Source: Owenia fusiformis (taxonomy: Eukaryota; Annelida; Polychaeta; Sabellida; Oweniidae). Taken from it: a DNA stretch of 64,000 nt. Below are positions 11,213-26,200 of this stretch, in pieces. The stretch spans positions 11,195,196 to 11,259,195 of the forward strand of contig CAIIXF020000004.1 in the NCBI GenBank assembly GCA_903813345.2. The letters run 5' to 3'. Position 1 is the first letter of the stretch; each line of letters opens with the position of its first letter. Made by a program: the position numbers and the translations under genes. The notes beneath the pieces are model-generated. The model had not been told where the DNA came from and ran no database searches. It worked only from the letters and a program-made list of their open reading frames with translations.

Positions 11213-14200
11213 TTATGTTTTTGTTAAATTCCTCTCCAATGCCTTGGCCACCCTGAGAACCATGACGTCATCGTAATGGCGGCCGACAATCATGACACCT
11301 ATCGGCAAACCTTTGGAAAACCCAGCGTTAATGGAGATGGCCGGGTGCCCTGTTGCATCAAAGGGACACGTATTAGTCGTAAACCCAATTGTCTCCTCAA
11401 TCAACACTGCAACAGAATCAAATGTATTGAGTGGAGATGTTATAAAAATGAATCGTTGTTTTCCGCTTCAATGGAATATTTGAATCATCACTTTATTTCA
11501 ATGTAATATGATATATGTATAATATAATACAATACAACGCAACTCAACGCAACGTAGTACAACACTATACAGTACAATACAATACAATATTATATGATTT
11601 ATCACAAAAATACAAAATATAATACGATTTATCACAAAAAACAACCCCATTTACATTACCAATATTCGACGAACTTCACATTGATTACATTCGAATAGAA
11701 ACCTGCAGGATGATGACCTATTATTCGGAATTCTGTTTGTTTTGGTTTATTTTCAATTTTTGAATACACTTTTTACATCAACAATTTCGCTTTTTCTAGA
11801 AAGGTTAATTGAATAGTACTGAAGACGAACTCGACCATTCAGAATTGATTGAAAAGTGTATAAGTTGTGTAGGCATTTTCGACTGAAGGTAGGTCTTGGG
11901 TCCAGTATTAATCGAATACAAGTTGTGTTTTAGTAACATGTTTCTTACAAGCCGAAGAACCGATTTCGTATCAAAAGCTTAACTACTTTCATTTCTACAT
12001 CGACAAATAGAGAACTCTTTCTCTGTACCTGATATTTTGACATCCGCATCCGGGAACTTAGGTGCTTTAAATGGCAACGTTGGCATCACAATAACATCAT
12101 ATTTCTGAAATGCTTTGTCATATGCAGCTGTCAATGCAATAGTCAAGTTCTGTGCCTTTCCGTAATGTTTTGACTGGTAGTTACGTTTTGTATATTCTCC
12201 CCAAAGGCACATAGATTGATAGGTCGGTGGTAAATCGTATGGTCTCGCCTTCACATGCTTTTTAAAATGTTCCAGCATTGAGTTGGGATAGAAACCCTTG
12301 TTCCCAATATTAGCACCTGTTAAATTGCAAAAGTGAATCTCATATGAAACAAATCATATTGCTAATATATCTACATACAGGTCAAACTGCAGTTACTTAC
12401 TACCTTATTCCATAGATATTCAAATAATTTCCCTGGTATGTAATATAAGTTAAATAATGCTGTGGTGATCACCTCTGACCAAATTATGTTATATCATGAT
12501 GTGTTCAAATTCTTTTACTGATATATCGGGTGTCCCCAAAAAATGAGACACTTTTTGACAAGTATTTTCTCGGCAAATGATGAATCAAATTTTTTGAAAA
12601 TTTGTACAAAGTAGTCCCGAAGTATCGTTAGAAAGGTACAGAAATATAAAAAAGATCAGATAAATGTTATGTGAGTACTAAGAAACTCAAGATAGCATGT
12701 CAAAATACCCCATACCGGAGCAATGCAATGAGAATTTCATCGCGTTTGTACAAAAAAATGGGAAGCAAGTTGACAAGTTATTTCTCAGAAATAGATGAGC
12801 TTATTCATTTAAAATCTATACTTGAGGCACTTTAGTGTATCTTCTGCTAGTGCTATTAATATGTCAGAGATTGGCTTCATATTATGTGTGTATTGTTGAA
12901 TTAAAGACAGTATGTCAAAATAACCAATATTGATGTAAATCTCACTCATTAATTCTTTTTCAAGCAAAACACCTTTCCGTATTTGTTGTAACAATATCAC
13001 CTCCAATGAATATTGAGAATGAATGGATTTGGGATATTTGGGAAGAATGAAATGAATTAAGTCGACATGACACACAGACAAGCTATTTTGACTTATTAAC
13101 AAATGCTATCACCTGATAGCTGGTACAAACACTATAGAGGTCTCATCGCAGAGCTCCGGTATTGTGATTTTTGTCATGCTATTTTGAATTTCCTATTACT
13201 CGCAGAATATTTAATTGATCTTTTTTATATTTTTACAATTTGCTCATTATACTCACAGGCTAATCTGTACAAATTCTCAGTGAATTTGGTGGATCAGTTG
13301 CCGAGAAAATACTTGGCAAAAAGTGTCTCATTTTTTGGGACACCCGATATATGTTCAATGATGACTACATCATATGTTAAATCAAACCGTGTCTAATTAT
13401 TTTGCTGGTGTATGTACACGCTGGTTTGTTGTTTAGTTGTAGATACTTAACATGTTGTATTTTATGTGTTCAAAACATATACTCAACAGAAACAATATTT
13501 TATGATAAAGTAGCAGGAGATGAATATGAATATGGAATTACCTACAAATCCTTGAAGATATGATCCCTCAAAAGCCCGCGTTACCAAAATGGGTTTTCCT
13601 AAAACCATTCTATAAATTAGAGATTCACTCGCAAAAGAAATAGAAATAGATATTCATTTCACTCAAGTTTACATATTGTATTTGATTAAATAATGTATTT
13701 TCAAAAATATCAAAACATCAAAAAGACAACTCGTGCCTTGATGAGTCGTTTTTAATAAATATTTACTAATTTACATTTTCCGATCTGAATAGATCACATA
13801 TCCACTTGATTCGAACGAGAACAGTACATTTATTCTTCCAAATTGAACATTTATTGGAAAATCACGATGTTTGTGCATTCTTATCTCGAATATATCTAAT
13901 TTTGCACAGTATTTTATTTCAAAATGTATATTACATTGTTGAATAACCGCTTGTCGGCTTGATATATTACTACTTGCCATATGTATGCATGGGAATTGAC
14001 GTATCTTCTACTGTTGCACCAGCTTTTTGCCATACTCCAGCCGTTGCTTTGACAACATTAACGACATCAGATTCACAATTGGCAAATCCCTCCTCGACAA
14101 AACCTATCTTCAACCCATTCACTCCATCATCAATCTTCAAAAAAAGTTAAGGTTGGAGTGATATTAAGCACGTCTAAAGTTAGAATGCATCATGAACAAA

Positions 14201-17200
14201 TTACTAGGTAGACCTAAGGTGCAATATTTTGTTATAACATCATTTTCTTACAAGCTTAGTGTAATTAGGAATATCCATTTCTCTTTGTCGCGAGTCAAAT
14301 CCATCATGCCCAGCCAACACTTCTAATAACAGAGCACAGTCATTCACTGTCTTCGCCATTGGACCAAGATGATCTATTGTGGTTTCAATGGAGCATGCAC
14401 CGCTGTAAGGAACTAATCCGTATGTTGGTTTGAGACCTACTATACCACACCAGCTAGATGGAACCCTGATGGACCCTGCTTGATCGCCACCTATTGCCAA
14501 ATCGACCACTCCACCAGAAACCTTATTATAAAACATTTCTTCTCGAATTTTTTCGACCGTATATCAATCAATTTTTAACTTTACGAATATTATTTTGCAC
14601 TGTTATTTTAAATGTAGCCAAATCGTGGTATATTTCAACATTAAACGAAAGCCATTTTATTATGTTCCCATCATATTTTGTATTTAATTAGTTAGATAAT
14701 ATTTACGTAACTTTTGAGGATGAAAGATGGCAATATCTTGCATCGGACTAAGAGTGGCTGTATCTTGGTTATTCATATGAACATGTATATATATATGCAC
14801 CTCAATGTAAGTGGATATTTGGTATTTATTTTAGAGATCGGTGTTTGAGGTCATCATTTCATGAACCTCCATAGTTTTATTAGGGTTACCACAATGCGAA
14901 TAATTGAATATCGATACATATCTACGATAGTGACCGATAGTGACGGTACAAATGATACGATACAGCGTGAATCATAAAACTCTAAACTACATTCAAATGT
15001 GTTAATTTTGGTGTCACTAAATAATTGTTCAAGGTCAAATGCGCCAAGGTTCTTCATTTTAAATAAATCGTATAATATTCTATACATCAAGATTGTTGCT
15101 TAGGCATGTTTGTATGCACAGACGCGTCGGTTTATAAGGATTTGTCACCAAAAGGTAGCATTAATGGAGCACCTTTTGCACATTTTGATTTTGGACCCTA
15201 CGATACCATACTTTAAGCGCAATTTTATTCTTATCCTGAATGTTCCACATTGCTCTCATTCTACACGATCCAGCAAGCATTCAATTTTTGATTGAAACAT
15301 TTTTAATTGGAAAACTCTCACTTACTCAATGGTGATCCGAAAGCAATAATTCATATTTGACCTGACATTAAACTTCTCTTCAGGTTTTTAACCAATCAAA
15401 TTTCAGGTCAAATTAAACGCGCATGCGCACAACATTGCTGATATCAATACTTCTTCTCTTGTTTAATGAATTGAATCTAACAATACAACTCATACTGTGC
15501 TCACTGCTCAGATACATATTGACAAGTAAGTTATAACTTCAGATCAAAATATTTGGCCATCTATTTGTTTTTGACCTGGATAATACTTTGAAAACTTGAA
15601 GTTGTGTACTTTTGAAAAACCGATCGCTCAAGCTCTTAATTGCCGCTAATGTTGTAAAACTTTGGCAATCAGCTGAATGTGTATATCTATGTTATTATAA
15701 GAAATAAATCGAATACATGAAAAAAAATCTAGCTAGCAATATCCCCAATTGTTGTCGAAGTGTCAAATTTAATCTTACAAGTGCTGCACATCCTGAGCTT
15801 GATCCCCCAGTCGTTCTTGTATGGTCTCGTGGATTTGTTACAGGTCCACTGACAGAAGTAAAACTATTGGCAGACACACAAACATCTTCACAAACGGCCT
15901 TCCCTAAAATCCTACCACCTGAAACATATATTCTACCACCATAAGTACTGTACATATTAGTTAACCAAATATGTGCTTCTAAAATCCTTGTATTAACTCG
16001 ACGGTGTTGAGTAACTACAAACATGGGCTTGGACTTTTGTGAGTAAGTACCTGCTTCTAATACTCTTGTAACAACAGTAGCGTCAAATTCAGGGATATAT
16101 CCTTCAAATGTTTTACTGCCATTTGTCATTGGAACGCCTGCTACAGCAATGTTGTCTTTAATCGCAACAGTTTTACCCCTCAACTTGCCATCTTCGGATC
16201 CTTTAATATCTAAGCACCGGGCCCTATATAATCCAATTCGTATATAATCGTGAATGCTTCACCATAATATTTGCAATATTTATTAATGTATGGAGTATGG
16301 AGTTGAATGAGAATTTTGGATTGAACGATAGTTTTGGGCAAGAGATTGAATTATCAGATGGAGGATCGAACATTTTGCCTATTGTTTTCACAAACATTTA
16401 TTTATTACTTTACACATGGGTTGTATAACCTCGACTTCTTTCAGTACGTAATTTTACCATGCATTGTACGGATTCTCCTCAGGCTTTGGTTTCTGACCAG
16501 GTGTCCGTGGGAACTTAACTTCTAGTGTGGGTTCAACCAGTTCCTCTAGCATCTGATATTGCTGTTCGATACCTTTCATGTTTTCTGGAAGACAAGTATG
16601 GAAAGTGTCTCTGGATATATCCAGATGATGAAGATAAAACATGGATGATATATGGGTTACAAATTAAAAGAGGCTATATGTGACGCGATAAAATGGTTTA
16701 TTTGTAAATCCAATTGGACTACGACTATGTTAAGTACGTACTGCCAGACTTAAAAAAGCATGATTAAAATATATTTCAATATTTAAATAGTGATATGTAG
16801 TATCAAAGTAAAGTCCACGAGTAAAAGTATCATTAGTACTAGTCTAGTGTACAGTACACTTTAATCTTTGTCGTACCATGTCAAGTTGACTCATTTGTCA
16901 ATTGGCCTGGAGGAGAGAACGTATATATTCGAGTACATTAGAAATACATGTATATAAAGACACTAAAAAATGGTATTTTGGTAAACAGATATTTATTATA
17001 TTTGAGCAGGGTCCAGCCCACAACCCAGTTTACGGAGTAACTGCTCCGATATTATTTTATCTCATTTCTGACAAAAAAATGTAAAAATAAGTGTAATGCG
17101 AGTAACCTTACTAACCCTTCAGCTAAAGTCATGTTTTGTTATGCTTCGTATTTTTTTTTATTAAACTATGAAATGCCTAAGTATCCAGCTTAAAGTGTGC

Positions 17201-19508
17201 GCCAAAGTTTAAAACTGCGCAGGCGCACCGCTCTCGCTAACCTATATAAAGAGATTACCAGGTACAGGCTTCAGAGGTAAGCCAGGAAGGTGAACAATCT
17301 TCGTTCCGTGTTGATTCCCCGTATAATCGTAACCAAGTAAGTTTCACCATTGAAATTAAAAATTACTATTAGATATACTTTGTAGATGTTATTGATGAAG
17401 CTATTTAGTGTATGCATCAATCAAATGGCCCATTTTAAACATATAAAAAGTATTTGTGTTTTGTTTCCCAGGGAATTGTATTCCCATGTAGTAGACACAT
17501 AAATAGTGTACATCATGTAGTACTTGAATAGCCAGGTTTATATAATACTGAAGTGATTGCTGATAGTCAAGTGAACTCGACTTAATGTTGTTGTTTCACG
17601 TTTCTTTTTGACGATTTGGATATTTGTTTTTTATTTTTGTTTTCAACATTTGCGTCGAGGATATTAAGCCCTGTATATTGCGGTAAATGCTTTTCTGCCC
17701 TCTATGCTCAACAAAAGTTACACAGATACGATAATGGATCCAATGCTTCAACTAGAATGTATTATCTCTTACCTTAAACACAGGAAATACTTGATAATTG
17801 AAGAAATGTAATCATTTTCGTATATGTTTGAACCAATTTCCAATATGGTTCTCAAGGTCACTGAATACTGTCTAAATGTGAAACCATGCAACCAAAACGA
17901 AATCGTAATTATTTATTACCAACATATCTGTTTTCGGTTTCTTCACCCTCCTTGGTGTCTGAGAAGGCGATTCAATTGTCATAAGACGATGATAAACTTT
18001 CGAGTTGAAATCTCGATCTCAATATGGCTGCTGTTATTTATTGTAATTTCGTTTTTCGCTTCACCTAGAGTTTTACTTTTACACAATCATTACCCAGAAT
18101 GCATCTACACCAGAGATCACGATAGTTGAAAAAACTTGTTAGCCATTGTGGCTAAATCTTCCAAAAAAAATTTCGCCAACCAAAATATGAATTAGCCATT
18201 TTGAAAAACCGTAAAAAAGGGAACATTAAAAATAATGCAATGTCTGATGATGACAGTTTCACTTTCAGTTTCACTTTTCAAAATCATATTCAGAAATAAA
18301 AAAACGTCAATTAAAATTGAATGTAAAGCATCTGCCGCGAATGTGATCGGCATTTCACATAGTCTGCACGGTGTAATATCACCAATTCGTTTACCTTGTG
18401 ATATCGGAGTCCCAAAATAATTCCAAACTGCCGACTTTTTCGACTTAGATGCCGGCTCGATTTTTCAATTTCTTTCCTACATCCGGCATACTAATAATGC
18501 ACTCGATTTGCGAACGACGATGAAGAAATTTACGAACAAGCATTACCATCTACCTGAAATCGCGGGTCCGTTAATAACACTTTTCAATGCAAAGAAGTGT
18601 AAACTAGGTACGAGGTAAGTGAAAATATTTAATTTTTCAGAACGAAGTCGGAGGTGTTCCTCGCTATTTATACACGTTTTTATGCATTCTAGGGAAGGAA
18701 TCTATGTACCGATATTAACCCTTTCTGTCCCATGTCCCGAACCGAAGCATCTGGACCGAAATTCGGTCCAATATCGGGAAACCGTGACACCTCTAATTCG
18801 CCATAACTGCAAAATACCTTTACATATTTTTCGCCACCTCTTTCGAAAATTCGCGATTGGCGAATGGCGAACGTCTACCGTGATCTCTGATCTACACATG
18901 GGGAAAAAAATTGTTTCCAGAAAAATTCTTATACTTCTTCAATTATCAAGCGTTTGACGTGTGTAAGGTAGGATTAAATACATTATCGATGAAGAGCATA
19001 TTCTAATACATAATTTGTGTGATTTTGGTTGCCTAAACAGGCCAGGAAAGCATTTCCCTCAATTTACAACCGGGAAGTGTGTACGACCCTAGTATGCAAG
19101 AAAATAACAAAAAATAAATATCCAAATTATCAAAAAATAATGACAAATAAAGCATACGATGGTCGGATTTATATGACTAGATTGCTGACTACATGCACAC
19201 GAGTACATGAATGAAGGCCTGATATTGATATAGCTTGCATACCTAAATAAAAAAGAAACTCTTCTAATCCCCTAATGTAAACACGGCGGTATACGTAGCC
19301 CGATTTATCGGGGACTTTAATGAGAAAAAGACTACCATTGTTGTTGGATTGAGTAAAATCTGAAAGTCATTTTACCTTTATGCTGCTCGAGTTGGTCATC
19401 AGTGAGGTTGAATCCGAGATCTGCAGATATCTCCCTCAGTTGCTGAGTAGTTGGTAGATCCACTGCGCGTGAAGTATATATTCCCGAGGTATTTTTCTCT
19501 TCAGCCAT
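11213..19508 (-). CDS. Amidase-signature enzyme, gene B
   Basis: Exons: 19508-19376, 16584-16458, 16223-16051, 15918-15779, 14521-14252, 14134-13978, 13598-13542, 12316-12029, 11406-11213. They join in phase to 512 codons plus stop. K109 (VAIKDNIAV), S184 ([10 protein letters not shown]) and S208 ([10 protein letters not shown]) are in place with the family spacing of 24 residues between the two Ser. Residue 206 is Ala (GGDQAGS) where genes A, C and D have Gly; this position is part of the oxyanion-hole segment in the family. Intron 6 starts GCAAGT. Intron 1 holds a TTAA element with a nested transposon, intron 7 a mariner-like MITE. Exons 1-3 and the 5' flank are nearly identical to gene C, while exons 4-9 are clearly more diverged from C and D. 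Confidence 0.93.
11507..11640. repeat. AT-rich microsatellite in intron 8 of gene B
   Basis: Runs of AATATAATACAATAC type. Similar arrays lie in the same place, beside exon 9, in genes C (20567-20662) and D (30292-30380), so the tract predates the duplications. Confidence 0.7.
12521..13352. mobile_element. Tc1/mariner-type non-autonomous element
   Basis: Long TIRs of about 50 bp: ATATATCGGGTGTCCC at the left and its complement at the right, continuing through AAAAAATGAGACACTTTTT. Length is 832 bp. Two open frames of 97 codons inside show no transposase motif. The CGGGTGTCCC end and TA-rich target fit Tc1/mariner elements. Lies in intron 7 of gene B and is absent from the other genes. Confidence 0.8.
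17190..19320 (+). mobile_element. TTAA-flanked 506-bp element, copy 2 (interrupted)
   Basis: Ends in TTAA on both sides. Removing the nested insertion and one target copy leaves 506 bp, the same as copies 1 and 3. Contains TGCGCAGGCGCA (NRF-1-like palindrome), TATATAAAGAG about 20 bp downstream, and GTAAG donors at about 17275 and 17337. Lies in intron 1 of gene B, antisense to the gene, and was duplicated with it into gene C. Confidence 0.75.
17564..19179. mobile_element. 1,616-bp DNA transposon nested in the TTAA element
   Basis: Absent from the otherwise near-identical copy at 28201-28706, which gives exact borders. GATTGCTGA occurs at 17555-17563 and 19180-19188 and once in the empty site. 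The insert starts TAGTCA and ends TGACTA. This suggests a 9-bp target duplication (8 bp if one flanking G is chance) and 6-bp TIRs. Open frames up to 112 codons inside (18619-18957) show no transposase motif. Superfamily unresolved: Mutator-like (9 bp) or hAT-like (8 bp). Confidence 0.8.
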
Positions 19509-20292
19509 TGCTTTGTTTGGTACAGAAAGAACTGTCTGTTTGAGTAATATTAGTTGAGTGGTTTATAGTGATAGAGTGTTTTAATAGAGCAACCACAATG
19601 CTGACGCACCATAGGCCATTATATTTATTTTCAGATTAAATAATCATACTAAATCAAGTGTTGTTTTACAATTTTGATATTTGAACCTTTGAGATACTAT
19701 TTTTTCTTCAGTGTAATTTTATCTTAGCTGTAAGGTTATGTTATTCTTAAAAATATGATGGGATATATCGGATATATCGGACTTGTCCCATGCCGAATGT
19801 GAACAATGTCTCTCATAGACTGCCCTGTCAACCTCAATGCATTACCCGCGTTTGGTACGCATTTGCTGGATAATTGAAGTCACACACGAAATTTTTTGTG
19901 TGAGAATATGTTTATGTTTTGATGGCAAATAATAGGTTACCATTTCGCTCTTAGGCCCGATATGCTGCTGTAATACCTTCAAAATACAATAAATATTACC
20001 AGTAATGCACAATTATCAAACTGTTTGATAGTGGTTATGCAACGTCAAAATGGTCTCATTTATAATATAAATCAGAGCGTGAGTGTGTGTAATGTAATGT
20101 AATGTGAACGTTTAGTGATGCAGGATCGGGATGCACCAACGTTCTACATTTAAGGGATGTTAAAGCATCGTTTGCAATTAAACAATTCGAATAATGATTT
20201 GTGTTCTAATTTATGATGATTGAAACCGTTGTTATCACATTGGTCAATTATTTCAAAAAACGTTATAGGGTACAACAATTTATATTATAATT
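19509..20292. promoter_or_regulatory. Intergenic region B-C with conserved 5' flank of gene B
   Basis: 19509-19600 repeats the conserved exon 1 flank seen in genes A and C. The rest (to 20292) matches 28895-30019, apart from a 295-bp MITE in the latter. It must hold the gene B promoter and the gene C 3' UTR. No TATA box or polyadenylation signal was assigned. Confidence 0.4.
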
Positions 20293-23200
20293 TCATGTTT
20301 TTGTCAAATTTCTCTCCAATGCCTTGGCCACTCTTAGAATCATGACGTCATCGTAATGGCGGCCGACAATCATGACACCTATCGGCAAACCTTCAGAAAA
20401 CCCAGCGTTTATGGAAATGGCCGGGTGCCCTGTTGCATCAAATGGAAATGTATTAGTTGTAAAACTCGATGCCTCGTCAAGCAATACTGCAATAGAATCA
20501 AATGTATATTTTAGTAGTGATGTTCCAGAATGTATCATTGGGCTAATATAATTATTTCATTTCCCTTGATAATATAATATAATATAATATAATATAATAT
20601 AATATGATACAATACAGTATCATATAGTATGATATAATATGATACAATATGATATAATATGATACAGGGCATATAAACGCAACCCAAGGAAATCGTTGTA
20701 TTTTGGAAAATACTTATTCAATTGTTTTAAATTTTTCAGGAAAGAAAGAAGTGACTGTGTTTGTATAGCTCCTGAAGTTACATTAAATAAACACTAATAA
20801 ATGAGCTCCTGTAGTTGTTAGTTGGTTAAACACTAATTTACTTGTAAACAAGATGCACTGGACACCTCAAAAGACAAAAAACGCAATCAGGGGTGACTGC
20901 AACCGCAAAAACACTTAATAACTTTCAAATGTTGAGTCAGGGAATGGGTCCGGTTATCGACTTAGAATCGAAAATATTCAAAATTGTAATGTCTGAAAAA
21001 CCAACTCAATCACACATATTATCAAACCTTGATACCCCATCCTTCTTCTAAGAGTCAAAGAATATCAATTTGTAACACAAATTGTAATTAATGAAGAATA
21101 TTGGCATCAAAGACATATCCTCCAAAACATCGTTTAGTCTCTATGTATTGACATCGAATGGTATTTCTTGATGAGTAAATTGGTGTTTATCTGGGTAATC
21201 AAGGGATTACAGTTACTCAAAGTTACTGAGCAACCAATTTTGACACTTCAATTGTGTTGGTGGAGTTGTATATAAATTCATGCTTATACATGTCTTATGG
21301 TTTCAATTTTATAATCTCTATACGTGACCCTAATGTTTAACAGTCAGAATCAATAAAAGCAATCCAAACCATAAAGCTGTGCTCAGTGTGAAGCGACTTT
21401 TCTTCTGATATTTCCTTCATCAGATGGCAGCCATCTTGGTTTTCCCCTTCAAATTAAACTCGCGGAAAATCCCAAGGTTTGAAAAAAATTAAAAATCTTA
21501 AAGAGATACTTATTTTAACTCTCAGCCGGGGGTTAATTATACATCAAAACTCAGGGACAAGTACATTTACTTATCAAATATAACTAGGACAGTAATAAAA
21601 AGCATATTTCACAAACATTTTAGTGAGGGACGAAAATACCATATATCCTGCCTCATCCTTTGAATCAAATCATCTTCTGTCAATGTATGGTAAATCCGTG
21701 GAATGAAATTAAAATCACTCCAGGGACTTCACAGTCGTGGTCGAAATGCTTCAAAACGCAGTCAAACGCCCTGGTTCAGGTAGACTTAAGAAGGTATTTT
21801 GACCATGACTGTAAAGTCCTTGGAGTGATTATAATGAAACTCCACAAATGAACCACACATTAATGTGAATTATTTGTGCCAAATGTAAAGTGCCAAAACA
21901 CTACGGTTAGAAGGTTATTCGGTTTTATTGCTGTAGCAGTCACCTCTGACTGCTGCGTTTTTCGTATTTTTCTAATACTCATGTCTTTTGTGAAGGTGTC
22001 CAAGGCATCATGTTTTACAACTAGCTTACAAAGCAGCTATACATACACAGTCTCTCATTTCTTTCCCGAAAAATGGACACAATTGGATTAGTATTTTTCA
22101 AGAGCGATTTTTGGGTTGCGTTTTTTTAACACCTCGTATAATATAATATAACCAATTCCGTATCAAAATCTTGACTGCATTCATTTATACTTGTTTATAA
22201 TTACAAAAAGAGTCCCATTTTCTTTACCTGATAATTTAGCATCGACATCTGGCAATTTAGGCGCTTTGTATGGCAACGTTGGCATCACAATGACATCATA
22301 CGTTTCCAATGCTTTGTCATATGCAGCTGTCAATGCAATAGTCAAGTTCTGTGCCTTTCCGTAGTGTTTTGACTGGTAGTTACGTTTTGTATATTCTCCC
22401 CAAAGGCACATAGATTGATAGGTCGGTGGTAAATCGTATGGTCTCAACTTCACATGCTTTTTAAAATGTTCCAGCATTGAGTTTGGATAGAAGCCCTTGT
22501 TTCCAATATTTGCACCTGTTAATTATAAAAGTCTCATTTGAAACAATTCATATTGTTCATCTTAAAGCCAACGAAAAAGGTCTAAAAAGTCCAAAGGATT
22601 CTAGCAATACTATCCAACATGAATCTATCTGTTGAGACTCGATCAAGATCTCCTGGGAAAATGAGGATTTCAAGCAGGCTGTATTAAATTATAATTGGGG
22701 TACAATCAACTTTATACTGTTTTCAAATTATTTTGCTGATGTATATACATGCTTGTTTGTTCAGTTGTATATACTTTACATGTTGTATTATACGTGTTCA
22801 AGTCAAATACGCAACGGATAAATGATAAAGTCGTTCAAATCATAGATAAACGACCGAGAATTACGTGGCCGAGAATGGAAATTGTATGGATTTACCTATG
22901 AATCCTTGAAGATATGTTCCCTCAGTAGCCTGCGTTGAGGAAATGGGTTTTCCTAAAATCAGAAGTTACACAAACAAAACAAATAGTTATACATATTTCA
23001 AAATGTAGCAGGATGTATTATTAATGTTCACGGACACCCAACATTGATTTTTATGAATTTCTTATCGAACTTCTCATTGTTTTTTTAAGAAACAGCCCCT
23101 GTCTTTGCATATATGCATACATAGTAAATATTTATTTAAAGATATGCTATACAGATATGTAGGTCAGTATTACATAATCGTGAAATGAATAAGTCTGAAT

Positions 23201-26200
23201 ATATCATTGGTCAGAAAACACTAAAACCTGCTTGAAACTGTAAAAGTTTATACACTCTATTCCACACTGTATAGAAATAAAATAACTTACACTATAAGTA
23301 ACTGTGAGCCAATCATTGCATAGAAAAAACTTTATGCACTGTTTATAAGATTCACTGAGACAAGTGGGTCAATACTTCGTGTACTTTATGTGCTCTCACA
23401 CAATTACCTTCCCTTGCATAAAGTTGCTGTACAGTTATATGTAACTGAATATTGTATATTCATCACAAACAACCTTAGCAAAATGATGGTTCTACGAAAT
23501 GGACGGTTCGCTAAAACCAATAAACCAGGCAATTCAGGCCTATTTGGAAAGAAACTAAATAGCGTGATAGCGAATGAGGATAGTAAGTGAAATATATTTT
23601 GCAAAGGTCAGCTTGTAAACTACTGGGTAACCCTAAATGATGAGAAATATGTACAAAATGTGTTTTGCATTATTTATTCATATCCCAATGATTCAACTCC
23701 TTCACTGCATCTAATAAGGTATAGATACTAATTACGGGACATTTAGGAATTAAGTGACTAGACCAAAGCAAGCATGTTTGAGATTTTAATGATTTTAAAT
23801 AAATTACCACTTCATTATTTGCTTTTAGACATTCAATCAGTTTTATTTGTCCAACAAACCATATTCACAATTGTTCAATCCAACGAAGATTAGGGGATAA
23901 GCTATAGAGACCCCTCCATTTGTCCGTCCATCCATCCTTCAACTAATCAACAGCAACACCAAAGTGTAGCATATCCCATCGAACAGCCATGGCTGGCATT
24001 TTTTTACAAACAAAGTATACAGCAAAAATGGCAGCCATTTTTCAAAATGGCCACCTTCTACCAAAAGTGTCATTAGACAGTGTGCCACGCTTATTGTATT
24101 CACGCATCAAATATGAACAAAATCGCTCCACTACTTTTCGAGTTATAGTAAAATACGTTAAAATGACGGCCATTTTTCAAAATGGCTGCCTTCTACTAAA
24201 AGTGTCATTAGACAGTGTGCCATGCTTATAGTATTCACATACCAAATATGAACAAAATCGCTCCACTACTTTTCGTGTTATAGTAAAATACGTTAAAATG
24301 GCCGCCTTCTACCAGAAGAGTCATTAGACAGTGTGCCATTCATATACCAAATATGAACGAAATCGCTCGACTACTTTTCGAGTTACAGCAAAAATCATAA
24401 AATAACGAGTAAAGGCCGCCATAGTTCAATTCTTTGAAGCAAATGATTCTAAAAGTACAACATATCTTTGAAAAAATAGTGTGAAATTGTAAAAAATATT
24501 TTGCAATGTGTGAAATTGAATTAAAGCACATGATTCAATGAATAGTGGATGCTTCAATTCACTTATGTCTTCTAGTCTAGGCTTTGAATTCGGACTACCA
24601 CCCTCGTTCATAGTCTAGAATCAGGACATATGTTAAATTTAATCATCTACAATGCATTGACTCATTGGCTTAAATCTTATAATATGCCTATCAATATAAT
24701 ATGTTTACATTATTTGAGTATCATCTCAATGCTTTAATTTTAATAGAATTATTTTAATATTTTACTAACTGTATAGTATGTAGTTTGCATTACTGTTGAT
24801 AAATAAATAAATGATTGCACTGTTCAGTAAAGAAATATAGCAATTGTATTATTTAAACTGACTATACATTATAGAAATGATTTTCATTGAAAAATCAAAT
24901 CAGTACCAAAATTATGGTTACCCTGTAGTAGTGAAAGGCACATTAGAAATGAATATCACCCCCTTCAATCTATTTTTACAGGTTTTTATGATTATTTCAG
25001 ATTTTTCTATAGTTTGCGTAACCAGGACGGTGAATTTTCTTCATTTTTCATCAAACATTTCGTCTTACCAATATTTATTATATCTGTCAATTTTATCAAA
25101 ATCGCGCCGCTACGTTTGAAAATAATTCAAATTATGTAGTTTTTCCCATTGAGCTCCATTATAAAAATGGAATTTTCAAACTCAATATTTTAAAATTCTA
25201 CGTGGTGAAAAGTTGCATATTGAGTAGTTAGTTAATGTTATGGTGTTAAAAATTCAAAACAAAAAGGAATAAAGAAAAAATGCCACAGAGAAGTCTCAAT
25301 AGAGTATCTTTAAAACAGCTACCTCATCATTATAGTTTATGTATGATATAGCTACTAGCCTGTTTTTAATGAATTTTGAACAAATATTTTACTCTACTGA
25401 GGTAAAATACCTGTCCATCTTTCACGAGTGATATTTCAAGGAATATCATCTTGTAAACGTGTCAAATATTTGTTTTATTATATCGCTATCTATCACCATC
25501 TGTTAGTATTATGGAATTCGACATTGTGAATAGCTCTCTGCATTGATCACTGTCTACAGTAGACCTAGTCTTGATTTCTCACTTCACAAAACAATTTTTA
25601 TTCCCAATTCACGTTTTTGCACATTTTTCTTCATATCGCCCCACTGTCCTCCATCAAATCAACAAAAACTTTAATCGGATGTTTAGCTGATTTTCGAGTT
25701 ACTTGTGTGCACCTTTTCAATTATTTCTAACTTTTCTTCGTCAGAAATTCGAATCTGTTTCGACTAATCATACAGTTGCCAGCTAGATAGTGATATAATA
25801 ATGTTGAACTCGTTTGGTTGCTTGATATGTTACTACTTGCCGTATGTATGCATAGGAATGGAGGTATCTTCTACTGTTGCACCAGCTTTTCTCCATACTT
25901 CAGCCGTTGCTTTGACAACATTAACGACATCAGACTCACATATGGCAAATCCCTCCTCGACAAAACCTATTTTCAAACCTTTCACGCCACAATCAATCTA
26001 CAAAAAAACAAAATTGTTAAATATAGTGATATTAAGCATTTCTGAGGATAGCAATTTCTCTGAAGGCCTTAAGGTGCATCATTTTATTATTATATCTTTT
26101 TCTTACTAGCTTAGTATATTCAGGAATATCCATTTCTCTTTGTCGCGGGTCGAATCCATCATGCCCAGCCAATACTTCTAATAACAGAGCACAGTCATCC

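Noticed and set aside
18619-18957. 112-codon open frame inside the 1.6-kb transposon
   Set aside because: No transposase motifs; composition matches the surrounding non-coding insert.
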